Positions 52,014-60,673 of a stretch of DNA of 64,000 nucleotides are shown here, in pieces. The translations under genes and the position numbers were made by a program. Under the pieces are notes generated by a model that was given only the letters and a program-made list of their open reading frames with translations, made no database searches and was not told where the DNA came from. The DNA lies in the NCBI GenBank assembly GCA_902763155.1, contig CACWQS010000002.1, positions 1 through 64,000 of the forward strand, read 5' to 3'. This stretch comes from an uncultured Pseudomonadota bacterium. GTDB taxonomy: Bacteria; Pseudomonadota; Alphaproteobacteria; RF32; CAG-239. Position 1 is the first letter of the stretch. Every line of letters starts with the position of its first letter.

Positions 52014-52559
52014 ATGCAACCGGATGATGAAGATAAAGCCTTTTGGTTTGATGCCGTATGCAATATAAATCACGAGCCACAGACCGGAAAATATTTTTTT
52101 CTTTCTTCTGTTTCAACTAAATTTATCATTCCGCGCGAACATCAATATTTTGCGACCATCCAAGATTTTTCAACGTATTCAAAAGCATTGGAAGACAATG
52201 CTTTCGGCGGTATTGATAAAAATACTCTGCACAAATTCAAACGTGAAGAATTTGCAATCGAAGCTACTTTAGATTTACACGGAAAAACCGAAAATTCTGC
52301 CTATGAAGCCGTTGCCGACTTTATCCCGCGTTGCTATGCCTCAGCTAAAAGATGTATTTGTATTATTACCGGCAAAGGCATGAATGTTCATGCCGATAAT
52401 GATATCTTTCCTCAAAAAGGTGTTTTAAAACAACTGGTCCCGCAATGGCTCAATGCCCCGCATTTGCGCGGCATGATTTTAATCTACAAACACCCTTCTG
52501 CCCGTCTCGGCGGCGATGGTGCGCTCTACATATTATTGCGCCGCCAACCACGCAAATAA
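52014..52559 (+). CDS. Smr domain protein
   Basis: The 181-residue product has a C-terminal Smr domain with ATLDLHGKTENSAYEAV, IITGKGM and GGDGALYILLRR. Smr domains are nucleases or nucleic acid binding; this stand-alone type is found in the tim44-mltA-smr string of alphaproteobacteria. It starts three bases after mltA. The N-terminal 75 residues have no recognised domain. Confidence 0.85.
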   Translation: MQPDDEDKAFWFDAVCNINHEPQTGKYFFLSSVSTKFIIPREHQYFATIQDFSTYSKALEDNAFGGIDKNTLHKFKREEFAIEATLDLHGKTENSAYEAVADFIPRCYASAKRCICIITGKGMNVHADNDIFPQKGVLKQLVPQWLNAPHLRGMILIYKHPSARLGGDGALYILLRRQPRK

Positions 52560-52564
52560 AAGTC

Positions 52565-52969
52565 TTATAAAACCACCTGTAATGCTAAGACAACCAGACC
52601 AACCATCACTATTTTAGCAGCCCATTTCCAAAAACTCGCTCCCTCATAAGTTTTTGCGCTTTTCCACAAACCACGCAAAACAATGATGGCATAAGCCCCA
52701 AAACAACCACTGACAATAAGGTGTAACATTAAGAGCGTAGCAATACTTCCGCCGCGTAACAACAAATTGATAAAATGCGATATTATGTAGTAGAGAACAT
52801 TGATGTTTTGCATACAACGAAAACTATTGCGCGCCAAACCGCAAACCCCGTGAGCAAATGAACTGTGAGTAATACCGGTAATCAGCATAAACAGAAAAAA
52901 GCCTAACACTCCGAATAACCAAAATGTTTTTGCCAGTGAATATTCTCCAGCCACAAGTTTTTTAAACAT
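52565..52969 (-). CDS. Hypothetical membrane protein
   Basis: The 134-residue product has about three hydrophobic segments (TFWLFGVLGFFLFMLITGI, IATLLMLHLIVSGCFGAYAIIVL, IVMVGLVVLALQVVL) joined by short loops with paired cysteines. No family recognised. It is convergent with smr and ends the run with the zincin gene, with a 15-base gap. Confidence 0.55.
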   Translation of the reverse strand: MFKKLVAGEYSLAKTFWLFGVLGFFLFMLITGITHSSFAHGVCGLARNSFRCMQNINVLYYIISHFINLLLRGGSIATLLMLHLIVSGCFGAYAIIVLRGLWKSAKTYEGASFWKWAAKIVMVGLVVLALQVVL

Positions 52970-52984
52970 AGTCCGCTTTCTCCG

Positions 52985-54700
52985 CTAAAAATACGACTGA
53001 ATTTCAATATAAGGCTTAATCCCTAATTGTTTCTTAAAATCGGCAATATATTGATTCATTTCGCCCCAATTAGTCCAACGGTCAACAAACTCTTTGGCCG
53101 TTTCCGGTGATTTGGAAAGTTGAACTCGTATTGTTTCGGTCAACAAAGCACGCGAACCGGACTTCATTTTATCAAAATCAATGTGCAATTTTTTCTCATC
53201 ATCAAACCAAAACGCTCCATATTCATTCAAGAAATTATACTCTATTAAATCAGCCACCCGATGCGCCTCCATATCATTTGGGAAAGCTACCAAAAAATGC
53301 CGATTGATAATCCAAGTGGCATAGATTTTTTTCAACTGTTCTTCGCTGATAATACCGGCTTTTACATACTCCGGCATCATAGTTGCCGAAATCATATCAG
53401 CTTTATGTTCTTCTATAATATGCTGATAAATACCGAGTGCCGTCTGATAACTGCTGTCCGGTCCCAATGAATGCCCGTTTTCATGTCCGATAACAAACAA
53501 ATGATCCGCTTCCTGATCATAATATTTATGCAACTCCGGTATTACCAAAGCATCTAAAATCTTCTGCGTTTTTGTCTTATCAACACTGGAGCGAACCTGC
53601 CGATGATAAACATTACGCCGTCCGCCGCCGTGAGCTAATGCCGGTTTATCATTGTTCGGCAAATTTTGCGCCGTGGTAATTCCACCGCGACAAAGTGCAT
53701 AATCACCGGTGAGCGCTGCAATATCGACATCTACCATTGTTTGCTTCAAACCTTTTCCGCCTCCAATATTCTGCACATACTGCTCGGCAAATGGCATCAA
53801 TGAAGCCAATTTCAGCATTTCATCCTTAAATTTAAGCAATAAATCCGTTCCTTCTTTATTCACAATTCCCACTCTGATACCAAGCATATCTTTCGGTACC
53901 GGTTTAATATTAAGAGCACTTAAACGAGCACAAAGTTCTTTGTCAGCAAACAATGTCGGGGTTAATTTATCATCATAGTTTTCCCTGCTTACCGTAAATT
54001 CAAGCGGTGTTTCCTGCATCTTTGCCCAATGTTTATCGGCTAAAATATCCATTTCCACATTATTTTGCAAAAACGCCTGCGCCTGCCACCCCAAATAATC
54101 TTTGAACAAATCATCAGTCGTATAATGCGCCGCGCACTCCAACTCATTGGCTATTTCCGAAAATTCATCGGCAAAATATTCGGTATAATCTATTGCTTTC
54201 AGCCCATCGCCATCGCGCCGCACCATCGTCCGTGCACTCAAAATATCCTGAACTTCGGCAATTTTACCGTCATCAAGCATTTTATTGATTATTTTCGCTA
54301 ATTCCACTTCACTAATATCAGTCGGATAAAAATTGCGTCCATCGTACTGATGTACCCCTTCAAAAATTTCCACCGGTTCTTTATCCACGCCGTTTGAACC
54401 GGCAACTCCGTTCAACATATTAAACAACTTCAATGCATCGGCGGCATACTCACTTTCCGCAGCCGCCACTTCCAAAGCCTGCTTCTGTACCAAATTCAAA
54501 GGATGATCCATCTCAAGCGCCACATCATTCATAATTTTTGCGGCATTAACCAAATGTTTGAGTGCTTTTTTATCGCCTTCCGATAAACCCGCATAAGCCG
54601 AATGCTTTTCATCAATAAGCACCACTTCGCGCACTTCTTCGGTTACGCGATGATGTAAATCTTCTGCCTCAATATTAATTTTAAACCCGTTAATTTTCAT
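52985..54700 (-). CDS. Zincin metallopeptidase-like protein
   Basis: The 571-residue soluble product has no signal peptide. FVIGHENGHSLG contains HExxH (H406, E407, H410); IIEEHKADMIS at about 428-438 supplies a Glu plus AD, the third-ligand arrangement of gluzincins. The distance and the GHSLG and EExxAD words resemble M49 dipeptidyl-peptidase III-like and related enzymes, but the catalytic motif is not the M49 HExxxH, so the family is not settled. The N-terminal half is helical. Its stop overlaps nothing; it shares 11 bases with the gene upstream. Confidence 0.6.
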   Translation of the reverse strand: MKINGFKINIEAEDLHHRVTEEVREVVLIDEKHSAYAGLSEGDKKALKHLVNAAKIMNDVALEMDHPLNLVQKQALEVAAAESEYAADALKLFNMLNGVAGSNGVDKEPVEIFEGVHQYDGRNFYPTDISEVELAKIINKMLDDGKIAEVQDILSARTMVRRDGDGLKAIDYTEYFADEFSEIANELECAAHYTTDDLFKDYLGWQAQAFLQNNVEMDILADKHWAKMQETPLEFTVSRENYDDKLTPTLFADKELCARLSALNIKPVPKDMLGIRVGIVNKEGTDLLLKFKDEMLKLASLMPFAEQYVQNIGGGKGLKQTMVDVDIAALTGDYALCRGGITTAQNLPNNDKPALAHGGGRRNVYHRQVRSSVDKTKTQKILDALVIPELHKYYDQEADHLFVIGHENGHSLGPDSSYQTALGIYQHIIEEHKADMISATMMPEYVKAGIISEEQLKKIYATWIINRHFLVAFPNDMEAHRVADLIEYNFLNEYGAFWFDDEKKLHIDFDKMKSGSRALLTETIRVQLSKSPETAKEFVDRWTNWGEMNQYIADFKKQLGIKPYIEIQSYF

Positions 54701-55919
54701 TGTTTATCTCCACTGCTTTAAATTTATAATATTTAAATTCGGTACCATCTGCTTCTTCCGGAATACCGGCTTTATACCTCAAAAGTTCTATCAAAGTTCG
54801 CCAATCGGCCGGTCTTTGCTCCGGCAAAACTAATGCCTTATAGTTTCCGTAAGTAATATATACCCCGTCATCGGCATCTAAATCTGCCACCTGCGGCAAA
54901 ATTTCTTCCTTATCAGTCAAAAGATACAGATGCGCCCCTTCTGTTTTGATTTTCTTATGCACAAAACGTTGAGCCATCCGCACCAAAGCCACTACTATCC
55001 CCGAATTATCAACCACTTTTTCAAAAGTTTCCGTCTGCGCATAAATTGTGCCGCGGTCATAGAGCCGATATGTATCATCACTTTTAAGCGGCCACATCGG
55101 CGCCAGCTTCTGCTCAGCACGTGTAATATTTATCATGAACCAATGCCACAAAAGCATACCATAGCGCTTTTCGTATTGCTCTAAATTAAATTTTTGTTTT
55201 TTGAGTAAGGGTAACTTTTGATTATTTTGCAAAGAAAATAAGCTGGCATAATCTTTATCAACCACCTCAGCCAATCTTGTATCAACAATATCAAACACAT
55301 TCATATTATAATGATACTTCTGCGCCCAATAAATAGCTTCTTCGGTTAAAAAATTTGTTTTTTCCGAACTTAAATCACTTAAAATAACCACCAACCCGCC
55401 GGATTGACGTAAATATTTTTCGATTCGCTCTTCTACAGAAATAATCGCCGATTCAAACTCAAAAAAATGTATATTTTCCGGCTGGATTACTGTTTGTAAG
55501 AGCTCGCGATGTTTCTCGGCATGGCTTTCTTTATCAAAAACCACGGCAATATTTTTTATTTTGTTATTTTTCGCAATCTCCTGATACAATTTTTCCACCA
55601 CATCAATTGTATCTTTTGTTAAAAATTGCGGAATTACCACCATTTTAATATTTATTTTAGCATAATTTGCCGAGTGATCCAAATATGTTGAAACTTGATT
55701 ACCATGAACATTTTTATCGGCATAAAAAATGGCCGCCATTACCGGATTTATCTGCGTTTTTTCTTCACGCACCCGTCCATAATCAACCGCTTTTTCATAA
55801 TTGGCGTAGATGTTATTTTGCAAACGCTGGGCATTTTCCCAAGTAATCATTCCCATAAGCAGGGCTACCGCACTCCAAAAACAAACTTTTTTCCAAGCTA
55901 TTTTGCTTTTGCGCGGCAC
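54690..55919 (-). CDS. Hypothetical membrane-anchored protein
   Basis: The 409-residue product has a single N-terminal membrane helix (about 9-27) and a large C-terminal part with mixed helices and strands (NIAVVFDKESHAEKHRELLQ, SGGLVVILSDLSSEKTNFLTEEAIYWAQ). No family is recognised. It overlaps the zincin gene by 11 bases, so the two are probably one unit and the proteins may work together at the inner membrane. Confidence 0.55.
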   Translation of the reverse strand: MPRKSKIAWKKVCFWSAVALLMGMITWENAQRLQNNIYANYEKAVDYGRVREEKTQINPVMAAIFYADKNVHGNQVSTYLDHSANYAKINIKMVVIPQFLTKDTIDVVEKLYQEIAKNNKIKNIAVVFDKESHAEKHRELLQTVIQPENIHFFEFESAIISVEERIEKYLRQSGGLVVILSDLSSEKTNFLTEEAIYWAQKYHYNMNVFDIVDTRLAEVVDKDYASLFSLQNNQKLPLLKKQKFNLEQYEKRYGMLLWHWFMINITRAEQKLAPMWPLKSDDTYRLYDRGTIYAQTETFEKVVDNSGIVVALVRMAQRFVHKKIKTEGAHLYLLTDKEEILPQVADLDADDGVYITYGNYKALVLPEQRPADWRTLIELLRYKAGIPEEADGTEFKYYKFKAVEINNEN

Positions 55920-55925
55920 GATAAC

Positions 55926-56558
55926 TTACTCCTTTATCTCTACACCGAATTTTTTCATATTGGTCAACGCCAGTTCAATGGTTCCTTCTTCCAGTGCTTC
56001 CACAATCGGTTCGCCTAAAACTGCCACCACTTTTTTCTTTTCGGTGTTGATTTTATAATATTGATCTCCGTCTTCATATTCGGTCCAATAGCGAATATCG
56101 CCGTTATTATAAAAGTTTGCCTGCATATTGGCATCGACTTTATCAAGTGCCGTAATTAACTTTGCTTCCGGAGTTTCCTTGGCTTCATATTCCTGATACA
56201 AATCCCAAATTTTGCTGCACATTGGCTCATCGAGAAGAGCACTGTAACGTTGCATCGCCGCTTTTTCTTCAGCATCTTTTTTAGCCTTAATCTCCGGATG
56301 AGCACGTTGCATAGCCTTCGGATAATCACCTACCTCCGCCTCAGCAATATCATGCACTAAAGCCAGTTCAAAAAGATGTGCATAGTCATATTGGTGTTTC
56401 AAATACGGCTTAATCAACATTACCATAAATGCCAACTTAAAGCTGTGCGATGAGTCGGTTTCCACCGTACCGTCAGATAAAAGCGTGGCGCGCTTGACCA
56501 AACAAACTTTGTCAAGCACGCGCATAAAATCAAAAATTTGCTCAATCTTATTTTGCAT
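55926..56558 (-). CDS. HD domain phosphohydrolase, YfbR-like
   Basis: The 210-residue product is an HD hydrolase with SSHSFKLAFMVML (first metal His), LFELALVHDIAEAEVGDYP (HD pair) and ALDKVDANMQA (last Asp). The overall length and the VHDxAE pattern fit the HD_3 or 5'-deoxynucleotidase type. It would dephosphorylate nucleotides or related metabolites. It overlaps the serS end by 11 bases. Confidence 0.85.
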   Translation of the reverse strand: MQNKIEQIFDFMRVLDKVCLVKRATLLSDGTVETDSSHSFKLAFMVMLIKPYLKHQYDYAHLFELALVHDIAEAEVGDYPKAMQRAHPEIKAKKDAEEKAAMQRYSALLDEPMCSKIWDLYQEYEAKETPEAKLITALDKVDANMQANFYNNGDIRYWTEYEDGDQYYKINTEKKKVVAVLGEPIVEALEEGTIELALTNMKKFGVEIKE

Positions 56559-57828
56559 TTTTACCTATGAATTTCTTTCCGCCCAAATATGGTTGCAACT
56601 TTGCCGGAATCCGCACGGTACCATCGGCTTGCTGGTGGTTTTCTATAAACGGTACCAAAGCACGCGGAGTGGCAATACCGGTATTATTAAGAGTATGGCA
56701 ATATTGAACTTTACCGTCGTTGGCGCGATAGCGCAAATTGGTACGACGTGCTTGCCAATCGGTAATATTCGAACAAGAGTGAGTTTCACGATAGCAATTT
56801 TGCGACGGCACCCATGCTTCCAAATCGTATTGACGATACTTCGGTGCTCCCATATCGCCGGTGCAAACTTCCAAAACCTGATACGGCAGTTCCAAATCTT
56901 GCAAAACTTCTTCCGAAATTTCTAACAATTTTTTATGCCATTTTTCGCTCTCGTTCACATCATTTTTGCAAATCACAAATTGCTCGGTCTTGAAGAACTG
57001 ATGTACCCGAACCAACCCGCGTGTATCTTTACCGGCAGCACCGGCTTCACGGCGGAAACACGGCGAAAATCCGGCATATAAAATCGGCAATTCGTTTTCG
57101 GTCAGCAATTCATCGGCTCTGAGAGAGTTCAAAATCAACTCAGCCGTTCCCGACAAATAAATATCGTCCGCCGGCATATAATAAATTTCATCACGCGCAA
57201 ACGGCAAATATCCTTGGTTATACAGCGGTTTTTCTTTAGAAATTGCAGGCACTGTAATCAACGTAAAACCATGTGAGCGCAATTTATCCATCACCAACAT
57301 ATGAATTGCCAATTCCAACTGTGCCAAATCATCTTTAATGGCATAAGTACGCGAACCGGAAACTTTGGCGATTCGCTCCATCTCACTCCAATCGTTAATT
57401 TCCATCAATTCAACGTGGTCTTTCGGCTCAAAATCAAAATGCGGAATTTCGCCTACTTTACGACGCACCACATTGGCGCTGTCGTCCGGTCCGTCCGGAC
57501 TTTCTGCACTCGGATAATTCGGCATTCTGAGCATCATATCATTGAATCGTGCTTCTATCTCCGCCAATTTTTCTTGCTGAGATTTAAATTCTTCACCCAC
57601 AGCTTTACTCTTGGCAATAATCGCCGGACGTTCTTCAGCGCTTGCGGATTTAATTGAATTACTGAGTTTGTTTTTTTCTTCTGCCAAAGCCTGCGATGAG
57701 GTCTTCAACTTATTCATTTCATAAAAAACATTCAACAGTTCATCTACTTTTTCCGACTCAAAACCTTTACGAGCCAAACTTTTTTTTACCCAATCGGTAT
57801 TCTCCGCAACAAATTTAATATCTAACAT
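56548..57828 (-). CDS. serS: Seryl-tRNA synthetase
   Basis: SerRS charges tRNA-Ser and the selenocysteine tRNA. The 426-residue product has the N-terminal coiled-coil arm (KTSSQALAEEKNKLSNSIK, EFKSQQEKLAEIEARFNDMM) and class II motifs: GTAELILNSLRADELL, CFRREAGAAGKDTRGLVRVHQF and NNTGIATPRALVPFIEN. Length is standard. Confidence 0.97.
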   Translation of the reverse strand: MLDIKFVAENTDWVKKSLARKGFESEKVDELLNVFYEMNKLKTSSQALAEEKNKLSNSIKSASAEERPAIIAKSKAVGEEFKSQQEKLAEIEARFNDMMLRMPNYPSAESPDGPDDSANVVRRKVGEIPHFDFEPKDHVELMEINDWSEMERIAKVSGSRTYAIKDDLAQLELAIHMLVMDKLRSHGFTLITVPAISKEKPLYNQGYLPFARDEIYYMPADDIYLSGTAELILNSLRADELLTENELPILYAGFSPCFRREAGAAGKDTRGLVRVHQFFKTEQFVICKNDVNESEKWHKKLLEISEEVLQDLELPYQVLEVCTGDMGAPKYRQYDLEAWVPSQNCYRETHSCSNITDWQARRTNLRYRANDGKVQYCHTLNNTGIATPRALVPFIENHQQADGTVRIPAKLQPYLGGKKFIGKNAK

Positions 57829-57906
57829 TTTTTTGCCCTTTTACGCCTTATAAAAATTAAAACTGCTTAATTATACGCCGATGAAAGCAAATTACAACAT
57901 TTTTAA

Positions 57907-57933
57907 TTGATTTTTTTACACGCTCGGTATAAC
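57907..57933 (+). promoter_or_regulatory. Promoter of trpS
   Basis: TTGATT (57907-57912) and TATAAC (57928-57933) are 15 bases apart. The leader before the ATG at 57963 would be about 23 bases, with AAAGGAAAG as the ribosome site. Confidence 0.5.
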
Positions 57934-57962
57934 GTGAGAAAAATTATAGAAAAGGAAAGAAG

Positions 57963-58964
57963 ATGTTAGAGCAAAAATCGATTTTAACCGGAGTTAAACC
58001 AACCGGCAAGCCACATATCGGCAACTATTTCGGAGCCATTAAACCGGCAATAATAATGGGACATCAAGCTAAGCGTTTCAGTCTGTTTATTGCCGACTAT
58101 CATGCCATAAATTTTATGAAAGATCCGGAACTCTTACAAAAAGAAATCAAAGAAATTGCTTGCACTTATCTGGCCGCCGGACTAAATCCTGATACCGATT
58201 ATTTTTATCGCCAATCCGACATTCCGGAAATCAACGAAATTACCACAATTCTCTACGCTTTTACTCCTAAAGGATTTATGAACAAATCTCATGCCTACAA
58301 AGCCGCTGTTGATAAAAACTTGGCCGACGGCAAACCTACCGATGACGGAATCAATATGGGCTTATACACCTACCCTACTCTGATGGCATCTGACATTTTG
58401 GCGATGGATACCGACATTGTGCCGGTTGGTAAAGACCAAATTCAGCATGTGGAAATTGCTCGCGATATTGCCGGTGCGGTTAACGCTTATTACAATAAGG
58501 AACTACTGAAATTGCCGAGTTATATTACCGCCGATAATGTTGCCGTTTTGCCGGGAATTGACGGTCGCAAAATGAGTAAATCTTATAACAATGTAATTCC
58601 TTTGTTCGATGATGAAAAAATTGTAAAGAAGGCTGTTTATGCCACCGTTACCGATTCGCGCCCGCTGGAAGAGCCGAAAGATCCGGAAGAAATTATCGTC
58701 TATCAAATCTATAAATGTATTGCACCAAACGATAAAGTTGCGGAAATGGCCGCCGGTCTGCGGGAAGGTAAGTTGGGTTACGGGCATTGCAAAGCTATGT
58801 TACTTGATGCGATTTTGGCTGAAACCAAAGAAGCAAAAGAAAAATACGACTACTATATGGCGCACTACGACGAAGTAAAAACTTATTTGGCAAACGGTGC
58901 GGCAAAAGCTCGTCCTTATGCTCAAGCCACTTTGCAGCGCTTAAAAGAAACTTTATTCGGTTAA
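57963..58964 (+). CDS. trpS: Tryptophanyl-tRNA synthetase
   Basis: TrpRS charges tRNA-Trp. The 333-residue product has GVKPTGKPHIGNYFGAIKP, where PHIG is the HIGH motif, SDILAMDTDIVPVGKDQIQH, and GRKMSKSYNNVIPLF as the KMSKS loop. Length is standard. It stands alone, divergent from serS. Confidence 0.97.
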   Translation: MLEQKSILTGVKPTGKPHIGNYFGAIKPAIIMGHQAKRFSLFIADYHAINFMKDPELLQKEIKEIACTYLAAGLNPDTDYFYRQSDIPEINEITTILYAFTPKGFMNKSHAYKAAVDKNLADGKPTDDGINMGLYTYPTLMASDILAMDTDIVPVGKDQIQHVEIARDIAGAVNAYYNKELLKLPSYITADNVAVLPGIDGRKMSKSYNNVIPLFDDEKIVKKAVYATVTDSRPLEEPKDPEEIIVYQIYKCIAPNDKVAEMAAGLREGKLGYGHCKAMLLDAILAETKEAKEKYDYYMAHYDEVKTYLANGAAKARPYAQATLQRLKETLFG

Positions 58965-59012
58965 TTGCCTTAATTATCGCCCAAAGTTTATTGCCGAAAA
59001 TCTATTTTTTTG

Positions 59013-59040
59013 TTGATTTTTGCGCAATTTATGCTATAGT
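59013..59040 (+). promoter_or_regulatory. Promoter of the 59078 gene
   Basis: TTGATT (59013-59018) and TATAGT (59035-59040) are 16 bases apart, with the -10 box in the extended form TGCTATAGT. Start near 59047 gives a 31-base leader. Confidence 0.55.
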
Positions 59041-59077
59041 GTAATAAATAAAAGATGTCTGCATAATGGAGGATAAT

Positions 59078-60313
59078 ATGAGTTTGAAAACATGGCTTAT
59101 GACAGGTTTGTTGGCATTGGGAGCCAAGAATGCCTCTGCGCAAGATGCTCCGGTTCCGCAGCCGGATGGAGATTCTCCTCTTAAAGAAGTAAAAACACTT
59201 GAAATTAAACCTAATTTGGAAGATTCAGCCTCCGTGGCTCCTTGGCAAAATGTTCAAGAAACTGATACAAGTGAAATTAAACAGAAACCAGCTGTTGATA
59301 TTTCAAAAGTCGCAAAAAAAGAGCAAGATTGGGCAAAATCTGATATAGGGCAAGAAACTATTAACGCCTACCGTGATGCTGTTGAATCTTTATTGCCGAA
59401 CAATAAAGTTACTAAACTTAACACCGAAGATGTTTTCTTTTTACGCTTACTTTACGAGCAAACTGATTCTTGCATCGGCTCTTACCCGAACAGCACGTTA
59501 GAGTATGATCCGCGCGACTTATTGGAAATGGATACCGGTGAGCTGGGCGCCAAAAAAGCGGCCATCGCCAGACAATTTCGTAAAACCAGAAAAAACGGTA
59601 AGTACCAATGCACCGTGATGGCTAAACAGGTTGAAGGGATGACGTGTCGTCTGCCCGAAGATATGTTAGATATAGAGCGAGCATATCAGATGGAAGCCGG
59701 GTATAAAAACAGCCCTAATCACAGTATCAGGGAGGTTAAAAATGGTTTCACCGATACACAATATTCTCCAGAAGGTCTTATATGGATAGATAGGAAAGGA
59801 AACACTCCTTCCGGACACATCTTTCCTGCCGGCAATGGTGATGAGATGCGTTCTGTAATTATCGACGGCAAAAAATATGATTATCCCCTTTCCGTCCAAT
59901 ATTCCGACTACCTATATGGTTTTAACTCTACCGGACGCAGAGGTTCAAAACAACATTACGGGAAACCTTGCCTTGTTGCCGATAATGAATACAAAATCGG
60001 CATGTATACCCGTTTACGTGAATTAGGTAATCCTGCTGTTGAAGAATATCGCCATTTTACACCTTTGGCAAAAGAAGCTGATGTCTCGGAATTTGTCGAT
60101 CTTTCGCCTAAGAAAATGTATCAACAATTCACCAAAAACAAACAAACTTTACTGACTAAATTTAATTGCGATAACAACGGAAAACCAAAACTAATTACCG
60201 AGATGAGACAAATAAACTGGATTAAAGAACGCGGTGGTTGGGGTAGCGGTAAAGCCAAAAAAAGCTACAAGCGTGTCAATCAATCTCGACGCGGCGGCAA
60301 CAGAAGAGCATAG
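59078..60313 (+). CDS. Exported hypothetical protein, 411 residues
   Basis: The ATG at 59078 has GGAGG five bases upstream and gives a signal peptide (about 1-22, ending in ASAQD). A Pro/Asp/Glu-rich linker precedes a central domain with QTDSCIGSYPNSTLEYDPRDLLEMDT and VEGMTCRLPEDM, then GLIWIDRKGNTPSGHIFPAGNGDEMRS and YLYGFNSTGRRGSKQHYGKPCLV. The end is basic and Arg/Gly-rich. The GHIF region faintly recalls cysteine-type peptidoglycan amidases, but I cannot place a catalytic set. No neighbours share its direction. Confidence 0.55.
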   Translation: MSLKTWLMTGLLALGAKNASAQDAPVPQPDGDSPLKEVKTLEIKPNLEDSASVAPWQNVQETDTSEIKQKPAVDISKVAKKEQDWAKSDIGQETINAYRDAVESLLPNNKVTKLNTEDVFFLRLLYEQTDSCIGSYPNSTLEYDPRDLLEMDTGELGAKKAAIARQFRKTRKNGKYQCTVMAKQVEGMTCRLPEDMLDIERAYQMEAGYKNSPNHSIREVKNGFTDTQYSPEGLIWIDRKGNTPSGHIFPAGNGDEMRSVIIDGKKYDYPLSVQYSDYLYGFNSTGRRGSKQHYGKPCLVADNEYKIGMYTRLRELGNPAVEEYRHFTPLAKEADVSEFVDLSPKKMYQQFTKNKQTLLTKFNCDNNGKPKLITEMRQINWIKERGGWGSGKAKKSYKRVNQSRRGGNRRA

Positions 60314-60327
60314 AATAAAATTTTTTA

Positions 60328-60416
60328 CAAAAACTCTGATAATGAGTCGAGTACGCCGTGCTTTTTGAGCGACGTGTACAAAAGAGGTACACGAGCGAAA
60401 TACAAAATATCAGCGT
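60328..60416. repeat. Palindromic element copy G1
   Basis: Core GTGTAC (60374-60379) and GTACAC (60387-60392), with CTGATA (60336-60341) pairing TATCAG (60408-60413). It ends in the same AAATACAAAATATCAGCGT tail as the chimeric copy E, just before copy G2, so the pair E+F at 49 kb and the pair G1+G2 here share the join. Confidence 0.75.
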
Positions 60417-60673
60417 AAAACTCGGATAATGAGTCGAGTACGCCGTGCTTTTTTTCTTGCTCCGTAAGTTTCGCGTTTAATCAACGCTCAACAACTGCGC
60501 TTCGGTCACTTGTCTGCTAAATTCGCCCTCACTACCGTTCCGGCTCATTAAGCTGACTGCGCCTGTCGTCACAAAACAAGCATTTAAGGCTTGTTTTGTT
60601 TCCTCCAGCGACGTGTACAAAAGAGGTACACGAGCGAAAAAAGCACAAGTAATCGACCATTAGACGAGTTTTT
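60417..60673. repeat. Palindromic element copy G2, interrupted
   Basis: The left arm AAAACTCG...GTGCTTTTT (60417-60453) and right part with GTGTAC (60613-60618), GTACAC (60626-60631), AAAAAGCAC and CGAGTTTT (60665-60672) match copy F, with over 60 identical bases on the right. About 150 bases (60456-60606) separate the halves. It abuts the lepA stop by one base. Confidence 0.8.
60456..60606. other. Insert inside palindromic copy G2
   Basis: This stretch has no counterpart in copy F and breaks the left stem of the element. It contains small hairpins GCGTT/AACGC (about 60473-60487) and AAAACAAGC/GCTTGTTTT (about 60572-60596). I see no terminal inverted repeats, target-site duplication or useful frame, and no second copy in the window. 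Confidence 0.5.

Noticed and set aside
60456..60606. Insert in palindrome G2 as an insertion sequence
   Set aside because: Too short, no terminal inverted repeats, no target duplication and no transposase frame.
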